Source: an uncultured Solobacterium sp.
GTDB taxonomy: Bacteria; Bacillota_I; Bacilli_A; Erysipelotrichales; Erysipelotrichaceae
Length of the DNA stretch: 5,182 nucleotides
NCBI GenBank assembly: GCA_937910655.1
Contig: CALEMV010000323.1
Span: 1-5,182 of the forward strand
Reading direction: 5' to 3'
How positions within the stretch are numbered: position 1 is the first letter of the stretch; the number at the start of each line of letters is the position of its first letter. The notes below the pieces were generated by a model, which saw nothing but the letters and a program-made list of their open reading frames with translations, did no database searches and had not been told where the DNA came from. The translations under genes were made by a program, and so were the position numbers. Shown piece by piece: positions 1-4,378 of the stretch.

Positions 1-9
1 GAAATAACA

Positions 10-47
10 TTTGTATTGTTAATATATACAAAAACTAGTTTGTATAT
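10..47. promoter_or_regulatory. Triple TTTGTAT heptamer repeat, operator-like
   Basis: Three copies of one heptamer sit upstream of the first gene in alternating orientation: TTTGTAT at 10-16, its complement ATACAAA at 26-32, and TTTGTAT at 39-45. The second and third copies extend into a perfect 9-bp inverted repeat, ATATACAAA (24-32) and TTTGTATAT (39-47), separated by 6 bp. The right arm covers the place where the -35 element of the downstream promoter should be, so a dimeric repressor bound here would block transcription of the 73-aa gene. No regulator gene is visible in the window. The spacing is not the canonical TACAnnTGTA box of CopY/BlaI repressors. That this is an operator is inference; the repeat itself is seen directly. 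AT-rich DNA produces such repeats by chance more often than balanced DNA does. Confidence 0.45.
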
Positions 48-66
48 GCGATAAGAATGGTATAAT
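39..66 (+). promoter_or_regulatory. Extended -10 promoter of the small membrane protein gene
   Basis: A consensus -10 TATAAT lies at 61-66, preceded by TGG at 58-60, which is an extended -10 (TGn). The -35 is poor: TTTGTA at 39-44 with a 16-bp spacer is the best candidate. Transcription would start near 73, directly in front of the Shine-Dalgarno GGAGG at 74-78, giving a leader of only about 15 nt before the ATG at 88. Confidence 0.6.
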
Positions 67-87
67 TCTTTACGGAGGAACAAAATT

Positions 88-309
88 ATGGAGAAGAGAA
101 AAGATTGGGCTGGTATCATCTTCGGTACAATTTGGTTTCTATACGCAGCTGTACTTCTAGCTCTATATCTAACTGGAAATCTAAATGGCAGTTTTAAAGT
201 ACCACGTCTTCTACTTGTCATTTACGATACGCTTGGTGTATTACCAGGATCGATTGTGCAACTAGTAGTCAGCGCCATCATCGTAGTCTTCAGTTTCCGC
301 GGAAGATAA
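88..309 (+). CDS. Small two-helix membrane protein, unknown function
   Basis: A 73-residue protein with ATG at 88 and GGAGG at 74-78 (9-nt spacer), stopping with TAA at 307-309. The N-terminus is basic (MEKRK), followed by a hydrophobic helix at about residues 8-28 rich in W, I, F, L and Y. A polar and basic link follows (about 29-42, NLNGSFKVPR), then a mixed stretch, then a second helix at about 52-69 ending in a positively charged FRGR tail. By the positive-inside tendency, both ends would face the cytoplasm in a hairpin topology. I do not recognise the family, and there is no catalytic motif, cysteine pair or signal peptidase site. It is monocistronic, with its own promoter and a strong terminator 12 nt after the stop, and a repeat array over the promoter suggests regulated expression. 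The ATPase homologue follows about 100 bp downstream in the same direction. A functional link is possible but not shown. Confidence 0.75.
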   Translation: MEKRKDWAGIIFGTIWFLYAAVLLALYLTGNLNGSFKVPRLLLVIYDTLGVLPGSIVQLVVSAIIVVFSFRGR

Positions 310-320
310 TTTGTATCATG

Positions 321-347
321 AACACATGGATTCCATGTGTTTTCTTT
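321..347 (+). terminator. Intrinsic terminator after the 73-aa gene
   Basis: A perfect 9-bp stem, AACACATGG (321-329) and CCATGTGTT (333-341), with a 3-nt ATT loop, is followed by the T-rich run TTCTTTT (341-348). It lies 12 nt past the stop codon and separates the small gene from the ATPase homologue, although partial readthrough cannot be excluded. Confidence 0.8.
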
Positions 348-352
348 TATCT

Positions 353-383
353 ATCACAGAATTTACATTCCTATTCTGTTGAT
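353..383. repeat. Inverted repeat upstream of the ATPase homologue
   Basis: ACAGAAT (356-362) and ATTCTGT (373-379) form a perfect 7-bp inverted repeat around a 10-nt loop. With a one-base bulge the arms extend outward to ATC (353-355) and GAT (381-383). It lies between the terminator at 321-347 and the gene starting at 413. It could be an operator or a leader hairpin. No convincing promoter is visible here: the best -10-like string is TAAAAT at 391-396 with a weak -35. How the 710-aa gene is transcribed, from its own promoter or by readthrough, is therefore unclear. Confidence 0.4.
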
Positions 384-412
384 AATTTTGTAAAATATAA
401 CAGAGGATATCC

Positions 413-2545
413 ATGGAAACAATCAGACAAACATTTTCAGTCGCAAATCTGTATTTGAATGCAAGTGCTGATACCATCTATCAACACTTAATGAATACGC
501 AAGGAATCGTTGCAGTAACGGTTGCTTTAAGCGACCGCAATGTGACTGTCGAGTTTGATCCATCGATTATTACAGCAGATATCATTATTGCAAAAATCAA
601 AGCATGCGGATACCAAGCATATACACGTGAGATTCCAACTTCGGATATGCTGATACCACAGGATAATAAAGTTTCAATCAAACCCAATTACCGTATCTTG
701 TTTATTTTTGTGGTTGAAGTGATTCTACTAGCAATTCTATGGATCATGCATATAACGCCTTGGATTGGACTAATATTCTCTCTATATTCCCTATATGTTG
801 GTCGTTTCATATTCATGCATGCAAAAGAGGAAATTCAAAAGGGAAATCCATCTTCTGCTACGATTGGTAGTATTGCCGTTTTGATTACATTTTTATACGG
901 TATTTATCTAACAACTCAAAATACTGCAAATGCATATCCATTTATCATTTCAATGATTGCAATACTTGGTACAAACATCTATAAAACAAAATATCTAAAG
1001 TACATGCAACAATGTTCTTCTACTTCGTTGAATATAAAACAATATATTCCAGAAAATACAGCCGTATTCAATAAGACAGGTGAAGTCATTGAAGAAACAA
1101 GCCAGCTCAAAAAGAATCAGATTTTGATTATTAGACCTAATGAAAACATTCCTTGCGACGGTATCGTCGTAGAAGGATACGCATCTGTCGATGAATCTAC
1201 ACTGACAGGTGTACAATCAAACATCACAAAGTCCGAAGGTTCTTATGTTTATGCAGGTACACGTTGTTTACAAGGTTCTCTACAGATTAAGGTAGAGAAG
1301 ATTGGCGAAAAGACAACACTATTACAGTTTGCAAAACTTGCCAAAGAAACAGCGAACGATAAATCCTTTGATTCACCATTTAAGAACTTCTCAAAATACT
1401 TATTCTTATATTCGATTATTACAGCTATCATTTTATTCTTTGGTTGGATTTTAGTTGGTAAGTCATTCTCTATAGCAATCAGTATTTCTATTGCAGTACT
1501 AGCATCTGTTGCAATGAACGCACTAACAATTGCCTCAGAAAAAGAAGTATTAGAAAAGGCAATCCACGCTGCTAAGAACCATGTACTATTCCGTAATGTG
1601 GACGCATTAGAGACAGCAGGCAAAGCAGAAACATTATTCCTTGAACAAGATGATGTATTGATTGGTTCAAAACCAGAGGTAACTGATTTTATTCCTGTCG
1701 ATGATACAGATTTAAATACCATGCGCTATATTGCATATACACTATCCAACAAACGACATGACAGTTACTCTAGAGCGATTACACGTTACTTAAAATCACA
1801 AAAGATTTCTTCTGTAAACCTAAGTGTTCTAACAAATTTTCAAAAGGCACATCAAAGCGATACAATTCAAAATACCTATCAGTTATGTAATGTTCATGAT
1901 TTATCTTATACAGATATCATTAACCCAACCATAAGACAAAAGATTGATGAACTTGTAGAGCAAGGAAAGAAAGTTTTTATCCTAATTGGGGAAGAACAAG
2001 TACTAGGTTTAATCGCTATGCAAAAGCCAATTGTCCCAAATAGTATACAAGCCATCCATTCACTTAAAGAACTAACAGATGTACATTTATTTGCACGTGG
2101 AAATGATGAAGAAATTCAATATATTCAAAAAAATTGTGAGATTAAAAACATTCATGCAAACGTAGACATGAATGAAAAAGAAAATCTGATAAAATCATGC
2201 TCGCATGACTCTATCAGTATGTACGCAAATGTCGATGGCTCTATCTCTTCATCTACCGCTGATGTAAATGTTCAATTTGGTATTAGCCAGAATTTAGATT
2301 CTGAAGATAACGATATTATATTAACGCGTAAACGTTTAAGTGATTTAGTATTCGCAATTCAAACGTCCGCAAAACTAAATCAACAGATTCAATTTAAACA
2401 GATTGCAATCATTGCATACCATATACTAGCTGTCATAATATTTGGCTTTATTACCCCAATCTTCTTTGCCATTCCACTTCCAGTAGTCCTGCCATGTATC
2501 ACTTCCATCTATGTCATTCGATTCTTATTTCAATCGCATAAATAA
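413..2545 (+). CDS. Degenerate P1B-type (CopA-like) ATPase homologue; predicted catalytically dead pseudoenzyme
   Basis: A 710-aa membrane protein, ATG at 413 with AGAGGA at 402-407. Its layout matches single-HMA copper ATPases: HMA fold at 3-72, helices near 94-113, 115-133, 150-167 and 174-190, actuator domain about 200-320, helices near 329-348 and 352-375, P/N domain about 376-655, and helices near 663-680 and 682-706. Family landmarks remain (IPxDG 246-250, VDESxLTG 259-266, ALE 398-400, KPEVTD 420-425, TADV 615-618). The functional residues do not. The HMA CxxC is L15/S18, TGE is TGV (265-267), CPC aligns to AMN (367-369), DKTGTLT to EQDDVLI (411-417), HP to HD (449-450), TGDN to ARGN (561-564), and GDGxND to YANVDG (604-609). 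Known family chemistry requires these residues, so metal pumping by phosphoenzyme cycling is not expected. A 710-codon frame without stop or shift argues against a freshly decaying pseudogene. A scaffold, sensor or metallochaperone-like role is only inference. The alignments were made by eye. Confidence 0.85.
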   Translation: METIRQTFSVANLYLNASADTIYQHLMNTQGIVAVTVALSDRNVTVEFDPSIITADIIIAKIKACGYQAYTREIPTSDMLIPQDNKVSIKPNYRILFIFVVEVILLAILWIMHITPWIGLIFSLYSLYVGRFIFMHAKEEIQKGNPSSATIGSIAVLITFLYGIYLTTQNTANAYPFIISMIAILGTNIYKTKYLKYMQQCSSTSLNIKQYIPENTAVFNKTGEVIEETSQLKKNQILIIRPNENIPCDGIVVEGYASVDESTLTGVQSNITKSEGSYVYAGTRCLQGSLQIKVEKIGEKTTLLQFAKLAKETANDKSFDSPFKNFSKYLFLYSIITAIILFFGWILVGKSFSIAISISIAVLASVAMNALTIASEKEVLEKAIHAAKNHVLFRNVDALETAGKAETLFLEQDDVLIGSKPEVTDFIPVDDTDLNTMRYIAYTLSNKRHDSYSRAITRYLKSQKISSVNLSVLTNFQKAHQSDTIQNTYQLCNVHDLSYTDIINPTIRQKIDELVEQGKKVFILIGEEQVLGLIAMQKPIVPNSIQAIHSLKELTDVHLFARGNDEEIQYIQKNCEIKNIHANVDMNEKENLIKSCSHDSISMYANVDGSISSSTADVNVQFGISQNLDSEDNDIILTRKRLSDLVFAIQTSAKLNQQIQFKQIAIIAYHILAVIIFGFITPIFFAIPLPVVLPCITSIYVIRFLFQSHK

Positions 2546-2596
2546 GACAAACCTGTAAAGAATCAATGACATAAGTTTCTATACAGTCATAGCCCT

Positions 2597-2643
2597 TTAA
2601 AAGCAGCATATTCAACGATTCTGGTTTTATGTGCTGCTTTTAA
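2597..2643. terminator. Likely bidirectional terminator between convergent genes
   Basis: TTAAAAGCAGCA (2597-2608) pairs perfectly over 12 bp with TGCTGCTTTTAA (2632-2643), leaving a 23-nt loop. The GC-rich core (GCAGCA/TGCTGC) is flanked by A-tracts on the left and T-tracts on the right, so it can act in both directions. It would end the rightward ATPase-homologue transcript (stop at 2545) and the leftward antitoxin transcript (stop at 2749). The loop is longer than usual for an intrinsic terminator. Confidence 0.6.
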
Positions 2644-2748
2644 TACATATTTAAACAAATAAATACGCATATCATTTCTCATTCATGCATGTATTCCTTA
2701 CAATTTTTTAATACAGCCTCTTCTGATAGTTTATTTATATAAATCTAT

Positions 2749-3018
2749 TTAACTATCTAATGACTCCATCAGTTCTTCAACGCTATCGAAAGGACCATTT
2801 AAATCTCTTCTCTTTGTGGCATCTTCCATCGCTGCATATGTCTCTATATTTGGCTCTTCGATTCTCACATCAAATGGTAGTCCATGATGTTGTAATGCTT
2901 GTCGATAGAAAATTCCAGTAGCAGTACTCATATCAAGCCCTAAAGATTTGAATAACTTCGTTGCCTGTACTTTAATATCATGATCGATTCGCAGTGTCAT
3001 ATTTTCTTTATTTGCCAT
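2749..3018 (-). CDS. RelB/DinJ-family antitoxin, apparently without its toxin
   Basis: An 89-aa protein beginning MANKENMTLRID. I chose the ATG at 3018 because AAAGGAG lies at 3027-3033, 8 nt upstream; a second in-frame ATG at 3036 would overlap that site and has no ribosome binding site. The N-terminal half is a ribbon-helix-helix DNA-binding domain: a strand at about 5-12 (NMTLRID), a helix at about 14-26, the turn LGLDMS, and a helix at about 31-45 ending HHGLPFDVRI, typical of DinJ/RelB. The C-terminal half (about 53-89), with an acidic tail containing the family-typical FDSVEELME, would wrap the toxin. In this family the antitoxin represses its own operon and neutralises a RelE/YafQ-type mRNA endonuclease encoded just downstream. 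Here the 203 bp down to the next gene hold a terminator and no toxin-sized frame, and the space upstream holds none either. It is an orphan, or its partner is elsewhere. Confidence 0.85.
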   Translation of the reverse strand: MANKENMTLRIDHDIKVQATKLFKSLGLDMSTATGIFYRQALQHHGLPFDVRIEEPNIETYAAMEDATKRRDLNGPFDSVEELMESLDS

Positions 3019-3044
3019 TAATTTCACTCCTTTCATTTATATTT

Positions 3045-3072
3045 TTCATATATAATTCATATTGCAATGCAA
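3045..3072. repeat. Direct and inverted repeats in the antitoxin leader, possible autoregulatory operator
   Basis: TTCATAT occurs at 3045-3051 and again at 3056-3062, 11 bp apart, which is about one helical turn. It is followed by the palindrome TTGCA-A-TGCAA at 3062-3072. These lie between the predicted -10 (3079-3084) and the antitoxin Shine-Dalgarno. Ribbon-helix-helix antitoxins usually bind short repeats at their own promoter, so this is a reasonable operator candidate. The assignment is inference. Confidence 0.35.
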
Positions 3073-3078
3073 ATAAAT

Positions 3079-3107
3079 ATTATAAACCTTAAACGTACAT
3101 TGCTACA
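3079..3107 (-). promoter_or_regulatory. Candidate promoter of the antitoxin gene
   Basis: On the minus strand a consensus TATAAT lies at 3084-3079. The -35 with a 17-bp spacer would be TGTAGC at 3107-3102, a poor match. The start would be near 3072, inside the repeat cluster, leaving a leader of about 50 nt. Confidence 0.4.
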
Positions 3108-3118
3108 TAGACATAACA

Positions 3119-3176
3119 AAAGGTCTCGATTAAACCCTGCTGTTTCATTCTAACGGTTTATTTTGGCGAGACCTTT
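3119..3176. terminator. Long two-stem hairpin, terminator or structured RNA
   Basis: The outer stem is a perfect 10 bp, AAAGGTCTCG (3119-3128) with CGAGACCTTT (3167-3176). Inside it, TAAACC (3131-3136) pairs with GGTTTA (3155-3160) around an 18-nt loop. The two stems are separated by an asymmetric internal loop (2 nt versus 6 nt). On the minus strand the structure is followed by TTTTGTTAT and on the plus strand by TTTCTTG, so it could terminate leftward transcription coming from the 3447 promoter before the antitoxin promoter. The size and internal loop are also compatible with a small RNA or the 3' end of one. Confidence 0.55.
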
Positions 3177-3211
3177 CTTGATGCTATAGATTTGCTACAT
3201 TATCTTTTTTT

Positions 3212-3268
3212 GCGATACTTCGCTACTGAAATACGGATTTCAGAATAATTTGTTATTCACAAATTATT
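3212..3268. repeat. Three consecutive perfect hairpins
   Basis: Three stem-loops follow each other almost without gaps. The first is GCGA-TACT-TCGC at 3212-3223. The second is CTGAAAT-ACGG-ATTTCAG at 3226-3243. The third is AATAATTTGT-TATTC-ACAAATTATT at 3244-3268, followed by TTT. Loops are 4, 4 and 5 nt, and every stem is perfect. The last one resembles a weak AT-rich terminator in the plus direction. No coding potential accompanies them. This looks like an RNA fold or a remnant of a small non-coding element; its direction is unknown. Confidence 0.5.
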
Positions 3269-3308
3269 TTTATATTCTATTTTAATTTAAATTGTCCATT
3301 GGTCTGTC

Positions 3309-3357
3309 CTCAACTTTTCTTGAGAAACATTTCATTTAACGATCATTTTGTTAAATG
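3309..3357. repeat. Two hairpins next to the mini-ORF stop codon
   Basis: CTCAA (3309-3313) pairs with TTGAG (3320-3324) around a 6-nt loop. CATTTAAC (3333-3340) pairs with GTTAAATG (3350-3357) around GATCATTTT. The second stem contains the stop codon of the leftward mini-ORF (3351-3353), so a ribosome ending there would melt it. It could equally be an AT-rich chance structure. Confidence 0.4.
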
Positions 3358-3395
3358 TTGGAGCGTAAACTGTAATTGAGTAACACTTCCTTCAT
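3351..3395 (-). CDS. Possible 14-aa leader peptide ORF
   Basis: The minus strand reads ATG at 3395-3393, encodes MKEVLLNYSLRSNI and stops with TAA at 3353-3351. It has an excellent Shine-Dalgarno, AAGGAGG at 3411-3405, 9 nt before the ATG, and an extended -10 promoter about 50 nt upstream. The Shine-Dalgarno partly overlaps a potential GTACC/GGTAC pairing (3402-3406 with 3426-3430) that could hide it. The peptide has no membrane helix, signal or run of one amino acid that would point to a classic attenuator. Downstream on the same strand are the hairpins and, about 330 nt away, the antitoxin. The peptide is not recognised. The evidence is the initiation signals alone, so it may be fortuitous. 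Confidence 0.3.
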   Translation of the reverse strand: MKEVLLNYSLRSNI

Positions 3396-3446
3396 GAGCT
3401 CGTACCTCCTTATCCTTTCTTCTAGGGTACTTCTCTTCGCACCTTT

Positions 3447-3475
3447 ACTATAGCATCCGCTTTTAAATTTAATAG
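3447..3475 (-). promoter_or_regulatory. Leftward extended -10 promoter candidate
   Basis: On the minus strand TGC followed by TATAGT lies at 3455-3447, an extended -10 with one mismatch to TATAAT. The -35 region (3469-3475) is weak. It would start transcription near 3440, 30 nt before the mini-ORF Shine-Dalgarno. It is back-to-back with the nudC promoter, whose -35 begins at 3477. Confidence 0.4.
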
Positions 3476-3476
3476 T

Positions 3477-3506
3477 CTTACAATTAAAATTTTTTTGTTC
3501 TATAAT
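3477..3506 (+). promoter_or_regulatory. Promoter of nudC
   Basis: A perfect TATAAT is at 3501-3506, with CTTACA at 3477-3482 as a 4-of-6 match to the -35 and an 18-bp spacer. The start would be near 3513, giving a leader of about 44 nt that opens almost at once into the hairpin at 3515-3531. Confidence 0.6.
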
Positions 3507-3514
3507 ATTATTGT

Positions 3515-3531
3515 TGGTCCGATAAGGACCA
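3515..3531 (+). promoter_or_regulatory. 5'-end hairpin in the nudC leader
   Basis: TGGTCC (3515-3520) pairs with GGACCA (3526-3531) around GATAA. With a transcript start near 3513, this stem sits about 2 nt from the 5' end, a position known to protect mRNAs from 5'-end-dependent decay. The following sequence is T-rich (TTTCTTATTT, 3532-3541) and then AGGAGGT at 3544-3550, so a weak attenuator is an alternative reading. Confidence 0.45.
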
Positions 3532-3556
3532 TTTCTTATTTCCAGGAGGTCATAAG

Positions 3557-4366
3557 ATGATACAAGATATCTACCCACACGTTTATAAGAATGCGTTTCA
3601 AACAGGTGTTACGCCTGCCAATGATGATATTATCTTCTCTTTTGAAGAAGACCAAGTCTTAATGAAAGACGAACATCACTTTTATCGCTATCATGAAATT
3701 TCCCAGGAAAGTAGTTGTTATTATCTATTTTCTATCGACGATATAAAATTCTTTCTCGCTGACTTAACAAGTCTTGATCATATTAAGGTATCCTTCCGTG
3801 CGATGCGTACCTTTGAAAATCAAATGTTAGGTTTTGCGGCTATCACAGCTTGGCATCTTTATCGTTGGATTCAGGATAATAAGTATTGTGGTAAATGTGG
3901 TCATCCGATGGATTTCGACAAAAAAGAAAGAGCGATGCGTTGTCCACATTGCTCAAATATTGTATATCCTAAGATTTCACCTGCTGTTATCGTTGGTATC
4001 ACCAATGAAAAAGATCAGATTCTCGTAACGAAGTATGCGCATGGTCACTACCAAAGTTATGCACTCGTTGCCGGTTTCTGTGAAATTGGCGAAACAATCG
4101 AAGAAACCGTAAAGCGTGAAGTAAAAGAAGAAACTGGTCTAGATGTAACCGATATTCAATACTATAAATCACAACCATGGTCCTTCTCATCCACATTACT
4201 TTTTGGATTCTGGTGTAAAGCACATGGTGATTCTCCTATCCAGATGGATGAAAATGAGTTACGTGTTGCACGGTGGGCAGACCGTGAGGAAGAGATTAAC
4301 AGTCTAGATAATGCCTCACTTACAACTGAAATGATTCAATATTACAAACAAGGGAAAGTAGTCTAA
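3557..4366 (+). CDS. nudC: NudC: Nudix NAD(H) pyrophosphatase / RNA deNADding enzyme
   Basis: A 269-aa cytoplasmic enzyme (E. coli NudC is 257). ATG at 3557 with AGGAGGT at 3544-3550. The N-terminal domain, about 1-105, is poorly conserved as usual. A four-cysteine zinc ribbon follows (C111, C114, C129, C132), then the NudC-typical YPKISPAVIVGI at 137-148. The Nudix box is complete: G173, E179, R187-E188-V189, E191-E192, G194-L195, so divalent metal binding and pyrophosphate cleavage should be intact. The family-diagnostic SQPWPFPxS element appears as SQPWSFSST at 205-213; the first five residues and F210 are kept, while the second proline is serine. Known NudC enzymes cleave NAD(H) to NMN(H) and AMP and remove NAD caps from RNA 5' ends. 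It is transcribed alone from its own promoter and ends at the terminator shared with the convergent pseudouridine synthase. Confidence in the family is high; relative preference for NADH or capped RNA cannot be read from sequence. Confidence 0.95.
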   Translation: MIQDIYPHVYKNAFQTGVTPANDDIIFSFEEDQVLMKDEHHFYRYHEISQESSCYYLFSIDDIKFFLADLTSLDHIKVSFRAMRTFENQMLGFAAITAWHLYRWIQDNKYCGKCGHPMDFDKKERAMRCPHCSNIVYPKISPAVIVGITNEKDQILVTKYAHGHYQSYALVAGFCEIGETIEETVKREVKEETGLDVTDIQYYKSQPWSFSSTLLFGFWCKAHGDSPIQMDENELRVARWADREEEINSLDNASLTTEMIQYYKQGKVV

Positions 4367-4378
4367 CTACTTTCTTTT
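4354..4378. terminator. Shared bidirectional terminator made of both genes' last codons
   Basis: GAAAGTAG (4354-4361) pairs perfectly with CTACTTTC (4367-4374) around the loop TCTAA (4362-4366). The plus side continues TTTTCAT and the minus side CCCTTGT. The left arm encodes the last residues of NudC, and the loop contains its stop codon (4364-4366). The right arm is the stop codon (4369-4367) and final codons of the minus-strand gene. Confidence 0.75.

Larger units (their letters stand above)
3037..3556. other. 520-bp gene-poor, hairpin-rich interval
   Basis: No conventional gene is present. The longest frame here (minus strand, 3578-3351) runs across the nudC start and promoter and has no recognisable protein features, so I do not accept it. 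From left to right the interval holds the antitoxin promoter and repeats, a long 58-nt hairpin, three adjacent short perfect hairpins, two further hairpins, a 14-codon mini-ORF with its Shine-Dalgarno, and back-to-back promoters. The density of perfect stems suggests a structured transcript, but I could not match it to any riboswitch, T-box or tRNA by eye. Confidence 0.6.

Noticed and set aside
1070..1082. NKTG (residues 220-223) of the ATPase homologue as a relocated DKTG phosphorylation motif
   Set aside because: It lies in the actuator domain, in the usual position of the variable R-D-G turn before LKxGD, and its first residue is Asn. The true DKTGT position is fixed by ALE and KPEVTD and reads EQDDV.
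1249..1722. A 157-codon antisense frame inside the ATPase homologue
   Set aside because: It is a shadow of the plus-strand gene: the plus frame shows clear P-type ATPase landmarks, and the antisense product has no domain pattern or initiation signals. The same applies to the shorter antisense frames at 481-687 and 995-1216.
2679..2744. Minus-strand open stretch after the antitoxin (contains KLSEEAVLKNCKEYMHE) as a toxin remnant
   Set aside because: It is only 21 codons between stops, has no start codon, is in a different frame from the antitoxin, and does not resemble the C-terminus of RelE/YafQ toxins. Chance is sufficient to explain it.
3119..3176. The 58-nt hairpin as a tRNA or T-box element
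   Set aside because: There is no T-loop GGTTCRA pattern, no anticodon arm of the right size, no CCA end, and no T-box AGGGTGGNACCGCG sequence.
3037..3556. A miniature transposable element made of the hairpin-rich interval
   Set aside because: No terminal inverted repeats at both ends or target-site duplication could be found by eye; the stems are local hairpins rather than element ends.
3351..3578. A 75-codon minus-strand frame spanning the nudC start and promoter
   Set aside because: It overlaps the nudC start, promoter and Shine-Dalgarno, has no recognisable domain, and no ribosome binding site supports its first ATG. Only its last 14 codons, with their own Shine-Dalgarno, are kept as a possible mini-ORF.
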